Origin: Roseiarcus sp963753135
GTDB taxonomy: Bacteria > Pseudomonadota > Alphaproteobacteria > Rhizobiales > Beijerinckiaceae
Direction of reading: 5' to 3'
NCBI GenBank assembly: GCA_963753135.1
Contig: CAVWBA010000001.1
Span: 1 to 64,000 of the forward strand
Length of the DNA: 64,000 nucleotides
Part shown: positions 46,379-56,504 of the stretch, in pieces
Numbering within the stretch: position 1 is the stretch's first letter
Layout of the letters: every line of letters begins with the position of its first letter
The notes under the pieces: generated by a model
Told to the model about the DNA's origin: nothing
The model's input: only the letters and a program-made list of their open reading frames with translations
The model's database searches: none
Program-made: the position numbers and the translations under genes

Positions 46379-48895
46379 ATGAAATCTCCGCCGCCCCCGC
46401 CGGTGGACAGAATCGAGCGAACGGTCAATCCGGTCGCACTAGCGATCCTCCTCGTCTGTCTCGCCGGCGCGCTTCTGGCCGTGTGGCTCGCGCCGAACGC
46501 CATCGGGGCGACGCTAATGACCTGGATGATTGTCATCCTCGCGGTCTGCGGCGCTTTCGGGTTGCTGCTTTACGCCTTCGGCTTGCTGCAACTGCCGACC
46601 CGGGCGGCGCGCTTCGACACCACCAAGGCGATCGCCAACTCCAATCCGGACGGGGTCCTCGTCACCGACCGTGAATCGCGGATCGTCTACGCCAACGACG
46701 CTTATCGCGCGCTTTCGGGCGCCGCCGCGGCAAACGATCTGCGCCCGATCGAACGCCTGTTCACCGGCTCGCCGGACGTCTCGGAATCCGTCTATCGGCT
46801 GTCGCAGGCGGCGAAATCCGGCGGGCGCGCGAGCGAGGAGCTTCGTCTTTCGCCGTCGCCGAGTGGCGAGGGCGAGGTGGCCTGGTACCGCATTCGCGTC
46901 CGTCCGCTCGAGGGCCTCGCGAAAAACGGCATGATGGTGTGGACGGTCTCGGACGAGACGCGGGACCACGACCGGCATGAGACCTTTTTCCAGGATCTTC
47001 AGCATGCGATCGACTATCTCGACCATGCGCCGGCGGGCTTTTTCTCCGCCGAGCCCGACGGATCGATCGCGCATATGAACGCCACCTTGGCGGGCTGGCT
47101 CGATTATGATCTCGCCCAGTTCAGCGCTGGCCGGCTCAAGATCGACGACATCGTCGCCGGAGACGGCGGCGCGATGCTCGCGATAATATCTGGCCCGCCG
47201 GGCGAAGTGACGACGCAGCAATTCGACGTTGACCTCAAGCCTCGCCAAGGCCGGCTGCTCCCGGCCCGCATTCTGCACAAGGTCGCCTTCTCTGGCGATG
47301 GAACGCCGGGCCCGTCCCGCTCCTTGGTGATCAATCGCGCCCACGGCGACATCAAAGGCGAAGATCTGCGTGCGGCGGAAGTGCGCTTCGCCCGCATTTT
47401 CAATTCGACCCCGGTTGCGATCGCGGCCGTGGACGCCGCGGGCGCGGTGCTGCGTCCCAACGCCGCGTTTGCTCGCCTCGCCCAAGCCGCAGCCAAGAGC
47501 GAGGCCGGAAAGGGACGTCTGTCGATTTTCGACCTTGTCGCCGAGCGCGATCATGGCCCCTTGAGCGCATCGATAGAGGCCGCCGCGCAGGGCAAGGGCG
47601 AGATCGCGCCCCTCGACGTCTCGCTCGAGGGGGCGGGGCCTCAGCGTTCGGCGCGGCTCTTCGTCTCGGCCGCCGATCCGCGCAGCGACGAGGGCGCAAG
47701 CGCGACCATCTTCGCCCTCGACACTACCGAGCAGCGCACCCTGCAGGAGAACCTGGTGCAAAGCCAGAAGATGCAGGCGATCGGCCAGCTCGCCGGGGGC
47801 GTCGCGCACGACTTCAACAACGTCTTAACCGCGATCATCGGCTATTCCGATCTCCTGCTCGCCAATCACCGCCCGACTGACCCGTCCTTCCAGGACATCA
47901 TGCAGATCAAGCAGAACGCCAATCGGGCGGCGGGGCTGGTCAGGCAATTGCTCGCCTTTTCGCGCCGGCAGACGCTGCGCCCCCAGACGCTGCAGCTCAA
48001 CGACGTGCTGTCGGAATTGCAGATGCTCCTTCGGCGACTGGTCGGCGAGCAGATCCAGCTCGACGTCGTCTACGGGCGCGACTTGTGGGAGGTGAAAGCG
48101 GACCTCAACCAGTTCGAGCAAGTCATAGTCAATCTTGTCGTCAACGCGCGCGACGCCATCCGCGACGGCGGCAAGATCACGCTGCGCACGCGCAACCTGC
48201 CCGCCACCGAATGCGGCGACTTGAATGAAGTCGATGTCGCGCCCGCCGATTACGTGCTGGTCGAGGTCGAGGATACGGGTCACGGGATTCCGCCCGAGGT
48301 CCGGGCCAAGATCTTCGAGCCGTTCTTCACCACCAAGGAGGTCGGCAAGGGTACGGGCCTCGGTCTGTCGATGGTCTACGGCATCATCAAGCAGACCGGC
48401 GGATATGTGTTCTGCTTGAGCGAGCCCGGCGCCGGCGCGACGTTCCGCATTCTGCTTCCCCGGCGCGTGGGCGACGAGGTCGAGGAGCCGGTGAAGACGG
48501 AGGCCGTAAAGCCCTCGGCGGATCTGACCGGCCGGGGCGCGATCCTGTTGGTCGAGGACGAAGAGGCGGTGCGCGCTTTCGCCTCCCGCGCTCTCGCCTC
48601 GCGCGGCTATACGGTGCTGGAGGCGGAGACGGGCCTCGACGCCTTGCGTGTCGCCGAGGAGGCAAGTGAGCCGATCGACCTCATCGTTTCGGACGTCATC
48701 ATGCCGGAAATGGATGGGCCGACCATGCTGACCGAACTGCGCAAGCGCGGCTCGACGGCCAAGGTCATTTTCGTCTCGGGTTATGCCGACGACGCATTCG
48801 CGCGCAATCTGCCGGAGGGCCAGGACTTCGTCTTCCTGCCCAAACCTTTCTCGCTCAAGCAGCTGATCGAGACCGTCAAGAGCCTGATGAATTGA
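46379..48895 (+). CDS. cckA: cell-cycle hybrid histidine kinase CckA
   Basis: An 838-residue membrane kinase that feeds phosphate through ChpT to CtrA and CpdR in alphaproteobacteria. Two transmembrane helices (about 18-37 and 47-70) are followed by PAS-like domains (about 85-190, 205-320 and 335-450), then the H-box G-G-V-A-H-D-F-N-N with His477, N-box around Asn589, G-box E-D-T-G-H-G-I-P and G-T-G-L-G-L-S-M-V-Y-G-I. The receiver domain spans 720-838, with phosphoacceptor Asp772 and Lys822. It is intact despite its length. It is expected to be essential or important for cell-cycle progression and acts at the inner membrane. Confidence 0.96.
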   Translation: MKSPPPPPVDRIERTVNPVALAILLVCLAGALLAVWLAPNAIGATLMTWMIVILAVCGAFGLLLYAFGLLQLPTRAARFDTTKAIANSNPDGVLVTDRESRIVYANDAYRALSGAAAANDLRPIERLFTGSPDVSESVYRLSQAAKSGGRASEELRLSPSPSGEGEVAWYRIRVRPLEGLAKNGMMVWTVSDETRDHDRHETFFQDLQHAIDYLDHAPAGFFSAEPDGSIAHMNATLAGWLDYDLAQFSAGRLKIDDIVAGDGGAMLAIISGPPGEVTTQQFDVDLKPRQGRLLPARILHKVAFSGDGTPGPSRSLVINRAHGDIKGEDLRAAEVRFARIFNSTPVAIAAVDAAGAVLRPNAAFARLAQAAAKSEAGKGRLSIFDLVAERDHGPLSASIEAAAQGKGEIAPLDVSLEGAGPQRSARLFVSAADPRSDEGASATIFALDTTEQRTLQENLVQSQKMQAIGQLAGGVAHDFNNVLTAIIGYSDLLLANHRPTDPSFQDIMQIKQNANRAAGLVRQLLAFSRRQTLRPQTLQLNDVLSELQMLLRRLVGEQIQLDVVYGRDLWEVKADLNQFEQVIVNLVVNARDAIRDGGKITLRTRNLPATECGDLNEVDVAPADYVLVEVEDTGHGIPPEVRAKIFEPFFTTKEVGKGTGLGLSMVYGIIKQTGGYVFCLSEPGAGATFRILLPRRVGDEVEEPVKTEAVKPSADLTGRGAILLVEDEEAVRAFASRALASRGYTVLEAETGLDALRVAEEASEPIDLIVSDVIMPEMDGPTMLTELRKRGSTAKVIFVSGYADDAFARNLPEGQDFVFLPKPFSLKQLIETVKSLMN

Positions 48896-48936
48896 CGAGA
48901 CCGTCCAGCCTTGCGAGGCTACAAGCGCGCTGAAAC

Positions 48937-49022
48937 AATCGCGAGGAGCGAAGCGACGTAGCGATCCAGCTGGCCTAGGCGCCCGACGTTCCCCTGGATT
49001 GCTTCGCTTCGCTCGCAATGAC
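48937..49022. repeat. REP-like imperfect palindrome
   Basis: The left arm GCGAGGAGCGAAGCGACG (48941 on) and the right arm GCTTCGCTTCGCTCGCAAT (49001 on) are imperfect inverted repeats ending in GATCCAG and CTGGATT. Such elements recur in many alphaproteobacterial genomes. It lies between cckA and the MoxR gene and may act as a transcription end of cckA. I found no second copy in this window. Confidence 0.6.
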
Positions 49023-49074
49023 GATCGCGGTTCACCCAAATCTAATTTGCTGTGATCCCTGGAGCATAAAGTCG

Positions 49075-49918
49075 ATGCGTTTTGAAGGAACGGCCAGCTA
49101 TGTGGCCGGCGACGAACTGAAGACTGCGGTCAACGCCGCAATCGCGCTCGAGCGGCCGCTGCTCGTCAAGGGCGAACCCGGAACCGGCAAGACGCTGCTC
49201 GCCCAGGAGATCGCCGGCGCGCTCCAAGCCCCCTTCATCGCCTGGCACGTCAAATCGACCACGCGCGCCCAGCAGGGCCTCTATGAATATGACGCCGTCT
49301 CGCGCCTGCGCGATTCGCAGCTCGGCGACCCGCGCGTATCCGAGATCGCCAACTACATCCGCCGCGGCAAATTGTGGGAGGCGTTCGTCTCGGCCGAACG
49401 CCCGGTGCTGCTGATCGACGAGATCGACAAGGCGGACATCGAGTTCCCGAACGATCTGCTCGCTTGAGCTCGACCAGATGGAGTTCCACGTCTATGAGAC
49501 CGGCGAGACGGTCAAGGCCCGCTTGCGGCCCATCGTCATCATCACCTCCAACAACGAGAAGGAGCTGCCCGACGCTTTCCTGCGCCGCTGCTTCTTTCAC
49601 TACATCCGCTTTCCCGACGCCGAGACGATGCGCAGAATCGTCGAATCGCACTATCCGTCGATCAAGCCGCGCCTGGTGGAAGAGGCTATGCGGTCGTTCT
49701 TCACCCTGCGCGAGACTCCCGGACTGAAAAAGAAGCCGACAACGTCCGAGCTGCTCGACTGGCTCAAGCTTCTGCTCAATGAGGACATCGCGCCCGAAAC
49801 CTTGCGCGAGCGCGACGCCAAGAAACTGATCCCGCCGCTGCATGGCGCATTGCTCAAGAACGAGCAGGACGTGCATCTGTTCGAGAAGCTCGCATTCTTG
49901 AGCAGGCGCGAGCGGTAG
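49075..49918 (+). pseudogene. MoxR-family AAA ATPase, +1 frameshift
   Basis: Reconstructed length is 280 residues. It has Walker A G-E-P-G-T-G-K-T-L-L, Walker B V-L-L-I-D-E-I-D-K-A-D and sensor 1 I-I-T-S-N-N-E-K-E-L-P-D-A-F-L-R-R-C. The first frame stops at 49467 because of one extra base at 49461-49462; removal gives N-D-L-L-L-E-L-D-Q-M-E-F-H-V. MoxR ATPases act with vWA proteins in protein or cofactor assembly; the likely partner is the vWA gene at 41420. The stop falls within an otherwise perfect family match, so sequencing error is a serious option. Confidence 0.85.
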
Positions 49919-49982
49919 AGCGCTCCGCCTTTCACCTTGAAGGGATCACAGTTTCGCCAGCCCACTCTGGTACGCGGCGGCG

Positions 49983-51210
49983 ATGCGCGCCAAGTCGGTT
50001 CTCATCTCCGGCGCCGGGATCGCTGGACCGACGCTCGCCTTCTGGCTCAACGCCGCCGGTTTCAAAACCACGATCGTCGAACGCGCGCCACGCTTACGCG
50101 CCGGCGGATATGTGATCGACTTCTGGGGCCGCGGCTACGACATCGCCGAGCGCATGGGGCTAGCGAACGAGCTTAAGCACGTCGGCTACAGCATGCGCGA
50201 GATGCGGATTGTCGACGCCCGGGGCGAACGCATAACCGGATTTGGGACGCGCGTCTTCCGCGAGCTGACCGGCGGGCGGTTCGTCACGCTGGCGCGCGCC
50301 GATCTCGCCCGGCTGCTGTTCGAGACGATCAAGGGCCGGACAGAAGTCCTGTTCGGCGACGAGATTATCGGCCTGGGAGAGCGGCCCGACGACGTGTGGG
50401 CGCAGTTTGGACACGCGGGCGCGCGCTCCTTTGACCTTGTCGTCGGCGCGGACGGTCTGCATTCGAATGTCCGCAGGCTCGCCTTCGGGCCGCAGCAGCA
50501 GTTCGAAAAGGACCTTGGCTACGTCGTCGCGGCGTTCGAGACGCAAGGGTATCGGCCGCGCGACGAGGACGTTTATGTCCTTTACAGCGAGCCCGGCCAG
50601 ATGCTGGCGCGCTTTGCCCTGCATGACGACCGAACGCTCTTCCTATTCGTCTTCACCCACGATCACAATTCTTCGCCGACCATGCCTGACCTCGCGGCGC
50701 AGAAAGCGATGCTGCGCGAGCAATTCGGCCGCGGCGGGTGGGAATGCGGCCAAATTCTCCCCTGTCTCGATCGCGCGGAGGACCTCTATTTCGATCCGGT
50801 CGCGCAAATCAAAATGCCTTCATGGTCGCGCGGCCGCGTTGCCCTCGTCGGAGACGCCGCCTTTTGTGTTTCCCTGATGGCCGGCCAAGGCACTGCCCTC
50901 GCAATGACCGCGGCATACGTGCTCGCGGGCGAGCTTGCCAAAACCGGCGGACAACACGTCGAAGCGTTCAATCGCTACGAGACGCTCCTGCGCGCGTTCA
51001 TCGAACTCAAAGCAGAAGGGCGCGGAGCGTTTCTCCGGCGCCTTTGCGCCAAGAACCCGGTTTGGACTGTTCGTACGCAATTCCGTGATCAGGGCCTGCA
51101 CCGTTCCGGGACTGGCAAAACTCGCATTGAGCCGCGACATTACGGATAGGCTTCAGCTTCCGGACTATTCTTGGCCGGCGCTTACGCCGGCCGCGGCCGT
51201 AGAAATTTGA
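49983..51210 (+). pseudogene. FAD-dependent monooxygenase, +1 frameshift near C-terminus
   Basis: Reconstructed length is 408 residues. It has the FAD-binding motif V-L-I-S-G-A-G-I-A-G-P-T-L-A at the start, the D-G motif V-V-G-A-D-G-L-H-S-N-V-R and G-D-A-A-F-C-V-S-L-M-A-G-Q-G in the second half, as in PHBH-type hydroxylases. An extra A in the run at 51009-51011 shifts the end; in the corrected frame it continues F-S-G-A-F-A-P-R-T-R-F-G-L-F-V-R-N to L-Q-L-P-D-Y. Similar enzymes hydroxylate aromatics or antibiotics (TetX-like). Substrate unknown. Confidence 0.82.
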
Positions 51211-51276
51211 GCCTGTTGACCAGCGCTCGCCCGGCGCCTGTTCCAGTGATATGCATAGCGGGGGGAACAGATCGCT

Positions 51277-51519
51277 GTGACACTCGGTCCTGGCATTTTC
51301 TATAAGTCACGAAGTAAGCGCGCACTCGCTTATGAGCGATACCGTTTGGACGGAGAGTCTGTCGTGTGTGAGCGCGTTACTCCTAATGCGCGTTCGTCCG
51401 TCGCCCCGCAGGTGAAGTTTCTACAGTCTTGGACGGTTGACGAGTTCGCCTCCGCCAATGTGCCACCTCCCGCCAAGACATCGTTTCAGGAATTTTTGCG
51501 AGAGAAACACAAGCGCTGA
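51277..51519 (+). CDS. hypothetical protein, doubtful
   Basis: An 80-codon frame starting with GTG (M-T-L-G-P-G-I-F-Y-K-S-R). It has no recognisable domain or membrane segment, and the upstream GGGGGGAAC could act as a ribosome binding site. The rest of the 51211-51647 gap is without features. Coding status is uncertain. Confidence 0.3.
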   Translation: MTLGPGIFYKSRSKRALAYERYRLDGESVVCERVTPNARSSVAPQVKFLQSWTVDEFASANVPPPAKTSFQEFLREKHKR

Positions 51520-51647
51520 GCGCAAGAAGCGCCTGTCATCGGCGAAGCCGTCAAGGTCATTTCTCGGAAGAACGTCAAAGGTCATGCGCCCCGACGGCCT
51601 ACCCAACGCCGCTTGCCAATGCTTGAACGCTCGCGCAATCTTCGCCC

Positions 51648-52172
51648 ATGCGCCGGTTGTTTCTCATTCGTCACGCCAAGGCTGAGCCCTCCGTCGGGCG
51701 CGACGATTACGCACGCAAGCTGACCGAGCGCGGGCGCGCGGACGCGAGGCGGGTCGCCAAGGCGCTGGCTGCCCGCCACTTTCTTCCGGATGTTCTGATC
51801 CATTCTGGCGCAGCGCGCGCCAAGGAGACGGCGGAGATTTTCGTCGCCGCCTGGCGAGATGAGGTCGAGTTGCAGGAACAGGCCTGGCTCTACGACGCGA
51901 GCGTTACCACGCTCTTCGACCACACGCGCGCGCTTGGCCACGAGCACAAACGCGTCGGATTGGTCGGGCACAATCCCGGGCTTGGCGAACTGGCGACCGC
52001 GCTGACCGGCTCGGGCGCCGAGCCTGAAGTGCAACTCGTCGCCGCGAAATATCCGACCGGCGCGGTCGCGGTCCTCGACTTCTCCATTCAGCGGTGGGAG
52101 GAGGTCGCGCCTAAGGCTGCGATGCTGGCGCTTTACCTCACGCCCGCGGAGCTCGAGGCGGACGCGGATTAA
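51648..52172 (+). CDS. SixA-type histidine phosphatase
   Basis: A 174-residue phosphohistidine phosphatase-like protein. The catalytic motif L-I-R-H-A-K-A-E has Arg8 and His9; the second active-site His is His108 in G-L-V-G-H-N-P-G. SixA removes phosphate from histidine phosphotransfer domains, so crosstalk with phosphorelays such as CckA-ChpT is conceivable but unproven. It is complete, without signal peptide. Confidence 0.9.
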   Translation: MRRLFLIRHAKAEPSVGRDDYARKLTERGRADARRVAKALAARHFLPDVLIHSGAARAKETAEIFVAAWRDEVELQEQAWLYDASVTTLFDHTRALGHEHKRVGLVGHNPGLGELATALTGSGAEPEVQLVAAKYPTGAVAVLDFSIQRWEEVAPKAAMLALYLTPAELEADAD

Positions 52173-52391
52173 AAGCGCGCTGCGGTTGGACGGAATGCTG
52201 GCCGCGAGGAGGCCCCCTCGTGGGGTTGAAAGACGTCCGTTATTGACGGGCTGTCGGACATGCCGGAATCCGCCTCGGGCACTCGTTGTCCTGAGGCCAA
52301 AACGAAATGGTTGGGCGCTGATGATGTTCCGCACTGTCCAAACGGGCAGGCGCCGCCTAAATAGGCTCCCCGGTTTGGCGCGGATTTTTTC

Positions 52392-53834
52392 TTGTCAGGT
52401 TTCAGCGATTTCCTGTTCGAGGCGGAGCTCGTCGCCCGATCGATCAGCGACTATTTCTCCGGCGTCCCTCTACGCCTCGGCGTGACCGGACTGTCGCGTT
52501 CCGGCAAGACAGTGTTCCTGACCGCCCTCGTAAACAACCTCATCGCCGGTGCGCGCCTGCCGGTGCTGGCCGCCTCTGCCGAGGGCCGCATCATCCGGGC
52601 GCGGCTCGAGCCGCAACCGGACGACGCGGTGCCGCGCTTCGCCTACGAGGAGCATCTAAAAAGCCTCTCGGGACCCGACCGCCGCTGGCCGCAGTCGACC
52701 AGCCGCATCGCCCAGCTCAGACTCACGATCGAGTTCGAAAGCGCTTCCGGCTGGGGCGCGCGGCGCTCGACCCTCACCGTCGACATCGTCGACTATCCGG
52801 GCGAATGGCTGCTCGACCTCCCGCTCCTCGACAAGAGCTACTCGACATGGTCGCGCGAGACTTTGGCGGCGAGTGAGACGCCGGCGCGCGCGCCGCTCGC
52901 GGAACAATGGCGCGCAGCAATGGTCGGCCTCGACCCGGGGGCTTCAGCCGACGAGGACACGGCCAGGCGCATCGCCGAATTGTTCACCGCTTATCTCAAG
53001 CGTGCGCGCGACGATGTCTATGCGCTCTCGACTTTGCCGCCCGGCCGGTTCCTGATGCCCGGCGATCTCGCGGGCTCGCCGGCGCTGACCTTCGCGCCGA
53101 TCCCCCTTAACGATGATGCAGCGATCGCGCCCGGTTCGCTGGCGGCAATGATGGCGCGCCGCTACGAGGCCTACAAGGAGCACGTAGCAAGACCCTTCTT
53201 TCGCGACCATTTCGCCCGGCTCGACCGGCAGATCGTGCTCGTCGACGCGCTCTCGGCGCTTAATTCCGGGCCGGCGGCGCTCAAGGATCTCGAGAACGCG
53301 CTGACCGAGGTCATGCGCGCCTTCCGCGCCGGGCGCTCGTCGTATTTCGCGTCGATCTTCCGTCCTCGCATCGATCGGATTCTCTTTGCCGCGACCAAGG
53401 CCGACCACCTGCATCATAAAAGCCACGACCGGTTGGAGGCGATCCTACGCGCGCTCACGGCGAAAGCGATCGCGCGCGCGGAAGGGGTCGGCGCGGAGAT
53501 CGACGTCATTGCGTTGGCTGCGATCCGCGCCACTCGCGAGGCTGAGATCAGGACCGGCGCCGAGACGCTCGACGCGATCATCGGGGTGCCCGAGAAGGGC
53601 GAGACGATCGGGGGACAAACCTTCGACGGCGTGGCGGAAGCCGCCGTCTTTCCGGGTGAATTGCCGGCTGATCCGAATACAATTTTTGCGGGCGACGCGA
53701 TCGCCCTGCCCGAAGCCGACAACGACTGGCGGTTCGTGCGCTTCCGCCCGCCATTGACCCAGCGCGGCGAACCCGCTCCGCAGATCCGGCTCGACCGGGC
53801 GCTGCAGTTCCTGATCGGGGATCGTCTCGCGTGA
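52392..53834 (+). CDS. YcjX-family P-loop ATPase/GTPase (DUF463)
   Basis: A 480-residue protein. The start is TTG at 52392 (S-G-F-S-D-F-L-F-E-A-E-L-V-A-R-S); no ATG fits the family beginning. Walker A GLSRSGKT spans 33-40, with D-I-V-D-Y-P-G-E-W-L further on and A-T-K-A-D-H base-specificity region near 335. YcjX proteins are stress-linked and belong to a GTPase-like family of unknown cellular role. The stop overlaps the GTG of the ycjF-like gene (GTGA), so the pair is translationally coupled as in many proteobacteria. Confidence 0.9.
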   Translation: MSGFSDFLFEAELVARSISDYFSGVPLRLGVTGLSRSGKTVFLTALVNNLIAGARLPVLAASAEGRIIRARLEPQPDDAVPRFAYEEHLKSLSGPDRRWPQSTSRIAQLRLTIEFESASGWGARRSTLTVDIVDYPGEWLLDLPLLDKSYSTWSRETLAASETPARAPLAEQWRAAMVGLDPGASADEDTARRIAELFTAYLKRARDDVYALSTLPPGRFLMPGDLAGSPALTFAPIPLNDDAAIAPGSLAAMMARRYEAYKEHVARPFFRDHFARLDRQIVLVDALSALNSGPAALKDLENALTEVMRAFRAGRSSYFASIFRPRIDRILFAATKADHLHHKSHDRLEAILRALTAKAIARAEGVGAEIDVIALAAIRATREAEIRTGAETLDAIIGVPEKGETIGGQTFDGVAEAAVFPGELPADPNTIFAGDAIALPEADNDWRFVRFRPPLTQRGEPAPQIRLDRALQFLIGDRLA

Positions 53835-54907
53835 ATCCGCGTCCGCCGCGCCCGCGCGCTTTTCGCCTCGACGATCGACGCGTGGCCGTCGACGACCAGC
53901 CTGCGTCCCTTCTCCCAGAAGCGATCATCAGCTCGCAGAATGATCCGATTCCTGCCGCAGCGCCCGCGCCGATCGACGAGGCGGAGCTCGAGGTCGAGGC
54001 CGCGCAACGATCCGGCCTCATCGTCCGCTCGGGCGTCACGCTCGCTGGGCTAGCCTGGACGGGCCTTGGCGGTCTCGTCTCCCTTGCGGTCGGGTTATGG
54101 GCGACGAACCTCATCGAGGGGCTGTTCGCCAGGGCGGAATCGCTCGGGATACTCGGAGTCGTGTTCGGCCTCGTGTTCGTCGTCGGCCTCATCGGCGTCG
54201 CGGCGCGCGAGATCATCGCCGTCGGGCGGCAGACGCGGATCGCGGAAATGCACGTCGCCCTGGCCAAGGCGCGCGCGGCTGACGATCGCGTCGCGGCTCG
54301 CCGCCTCGTCGGCCAGCTGGTCGCGCTCTACCGCAACCGGCCGGAGACGGCGCGAGCGCGGGCTGAGGTCGAGGATGCGGTGCGGGCGATCATCGACGGG
54401 CGCGACCTCATCGACGTCGCCGAACGCGCGCTCATGAGGACCCTCGACCAGAGGGCGGAAAGCGAGATCGCCGCCGCGGCCAAACGCGTGTCGCTCGTGA
54501 CCGCAATCAGCCCGCGCGCGATTCTCGACGTCGTGTTCGTCATCGCCCAGATCGTGCGGCTCGTGCGGCGCATCGCCGAAATCTACGGCGGACGGCCGGG
54601 CCTCTTGGGCCTCATCAAGCTCGCGCGCTCGATCGGCGCCCATATCGCCATCACCGGCGGCATGGCGGTCGGCGACAGCCTCTTGCAGCAGCTCGTCGGC
54701 CACGGCATCGCCTCCCGCATCTCCGCCCGCATGGGCGAGGGCGTGCTCAATGGCCTGCTCACCGCGCGCGTCGGGCTCTCCGCGCTTGCCGTCTGCCGGC
54801 CCATGCCCTTTTCGGTCGACAAGGCCCCGGGCGTCTCGGAAGTCGCGCCGTTCTTGTTCAGCAAGGGGGAGCAGTCTTCTTCCAGCGGGGAGAAGATCCG
54901 GGGTTGA
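53831..54907 (+). CDS. YcjF-family membrane protein (TIGR01620/DUF697)
   Basis: A 358-residue inner-membrane protein starting with GTG overlapping the ycjX-like stop. The N-terminal 60 residues are polar; two hydrophobic helices follow (about 68-92 and 103-125), then a helical region and the DUF697 portion with V-F-V-I-A-Q-I-V-R-L-V-R-R-I-A-E-I-Y-G-G-R-P and the I-T-G-G-M-A-V-G-D-S-L segment. It partners YcjX; the biochemical role is not known. The last about 50 residues are divergent and possibly affected by an indel. Confidence 0.88.
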   Translation: MNPRPPRPRAFRLDDRRVAVDDQPASLLPEAIISSQNDPIPAAAPAPIDEAELEVEAAQRSGLIVRSGVTLAGLAWTGLGGLVSLAVGLWATNLIEGLFARAESLGILGVVFGLVFVVGLIGVAAREIIAVGRQTRIAEMHVALAKARAADDRVAARRLVGQLVALYRNRPETARARAEVEDAVRAIIDGRDLIDVAERALMRTLDQRAESEIAAAAKRVSLVTAISPRAILDVVFVIAQIVRLVRRIAEIYGGRPGLLGLIKLARSIGAHIAITGGMAVGDSLLQQLVGHGIASRISARMGEGVLNGLLTARVGLSALAVCRPMPFSVDKAPGVSEVAPFLFSKGEQSSSSGEKIRG

Positions 54908-54949
54908 GGGCGAAGGCAACCGGTCGAGCCCATGCTATGTGCTCATCGC

Positions 54950-55576
54950 TCAGCTGAGCCACGGTATCTGCCAGTCAGACTTCAGCCGCTCAAAGACAGG
55001 ATGGCCCTTCTCATCAACCACGCGCAGGCCGACCGCTGACGCGGGCCAAGAAATGTCGACCACGGCGAGAATTGCCGCAGATTGGTCGACGACCTCGATT
55101 TCGGTCTCATCCAATACGTCCAAGCCATGATCGGCAGCGACCTCAAAATAGCGCAGATGGAAGTGCCGCAGCGTCGGGCGGGAGCTTCGCGGCGCCCCTT
55201 CGATCTCGCCGCTATCGCCGTTTCGTGACTTCGTCGGGCTGGGGCGCAGCATCCGATCCGCGCTCAGCGGCTTCGGATTTGCTAAATCGAGGCGGGTGTG
55301 TTCGCGGATGTGGTCATCGATGATCCGCGCGACCAGTTCCCAATACCCGGCAATTCCCGCAGTGCGTGCGATCCGTTGGCGTTGCCGGGCATATGAGTAG
55401 GCCCCACGGGGCCCTCGGGCGATCAATTCGCGGGCTCGAACGGCCGGATCGATAAAAGTTTCAGCGCCCAGCGCGACTTTCGCCTCGCTGTCCGTTGATA
55501 TGAACTCCCGCGGCGAACCGGGCGGCGCGGCGGTCCGCTTTGCGCGTGACCGAAATAGCTCCTCTGGAACGGGCAT
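54950..55576 (-). CDS. hypothetical protein
   Basis: A 208-residue protein that I do not recognise. It has no signal peptide or membrane helix; the N-terminal half is basic and the C-terminal half acidic and beta-rich (E-T-E-I-E-V-V-D-Q-S-A-A-I-L-A-V-V-D-I). The frame is open over its whole length, with codon usage like its neighbours, and it converges with the ycjF-like gene. It could be a small antitoxin-sized regulator or an isolated hypothetical; nothing adjacent decides. Confidence 0.55.
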   Translation of the reverse strand: MPVPEELFRSRAKRTAAPPGSPREFISTDSEAKVALGAETFIDPAVRARELIARGPRGAYSYARQRQRIARTAGIAGYWELVARIIDDHIREHTRLDLANPKPLSADRMLRPSPTKSRNGDSGEIEGAPRSSRPTLRHFHLRYFEVAADHGLDVLDETEIEVVDQSAAILAVVDISWPASAVGLRVVDEKGHPVFERLKSDWQIPWLS

Positions 55577-55900
55577 GTTACACCCCGCTGCTTACGCGCC
55601 CCCGATGCACCGCCTCGTCTCAACGAAATTGAGGAACCCTCAGCCTGTGGATGGGCGCGAATGTGGTTAAACTTGCCGCCAGCCGTTATGTTCCGCCGCG
55701 TATAAGAAAAAAGCGAGCCTTCCCCGCGCTATTCCGCCGATTGCGATGCGGACGGCCTTCTCGAATGCGGCAGACATTCGAGATAAGCGAGACGAAAACG
55801 AAAGATTGTGTCTTCAGCGGCTATCGACGTGGGCGCCCGTTCGCACTGGCTTGCGGTTCGCCAGGATCTCTAGCGCGCGAGGGCGTGCGCGACGGTCGCG
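55577..55900. other. intergenic region, no gene recognised
   Basis: A 320-bp gap between a hypothetical gene and the carbonic anhydrase 3' end. A slightly AT-rich zone near 55690-55720 could hold the promoter of the hypothetical gene. No gene, RNA or terminator is supported. Confidence 0.35.
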
Positions 55901-56504
55901 TTAATCCACCGGCTCGAGCCCCTGCGGCCCCAACGCTCGCCAGCACGCCGGTGTGGACGTCGAACCAATAGCCCTGCAGGGCAAGTCGATTGGTGGCGAC
56001 CGCGTCGGCGATCCACGGGAAGGTCATGAGATTGGCGAGCGAGAGACGCACCACCTCGGCTTCGATCCGCTCGAGGCGTCCGTCCGGCTTGTCGCCCGCC
56101 GCGAGCAGCGCCGGCTTGCCGATCTCGACCCATGTCGCGATGAAATCCTGCGCCTGCGGCGGCGGCCCATAGGCCATCGCCTTCACGCCCCCGCACTGCC
56201 CGTGCCCCAGCACCACCAGCCGCGGAACCTTGAGCACCTTGACGCCGAATTCGAGCGCCGCGCTCGTTCCATGATGGCCAGGATCGGGGCTGTAGGGCGG
56301 GACGAGCGCCGCGACATTGCGCACGACGAAGAGTTCGCCGGGCACCGCCCCGAAGATCATCTGCGGGTCGACCCGGGAATCCGAGCAGGCGATGACCATC
56401 GCCTCCGGGCTCTGTCCCCAATGGGCCAGCGCCTCATAACGCGCCCGCTCTCCCGGCCAGACTTCGGCGCGAAACCGACGATAGCCTTCGATCAACGGAT
56501 CCAT
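55901..56504 (-). pseudogene. beta-class carbonic anhydrase, +1 frameshift at C-terminus
   Basis: Reconstructed length is 200 residues. The start is the ATG at 56504 with a GAGG upstream. The zinc ligands Cys40, His101 and Cys104 and the Asp42-Arg44 dyad (A-C-S-D-S-R-V-D-P; G-H-G-Q-C-G-G) are all present. An extra base in the C-run at 55928-55931 changes the last residues; corrected, the protein ends S-V-G-P-Q-G-L-E-P-V-D at TAA 55903-55901, as in relatives. As sequenced it would run on for about 25 foreign residues, which may still be active. It interconverts CO2 and bicarbonate in the cytoplasm. Confidence 0.88.
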
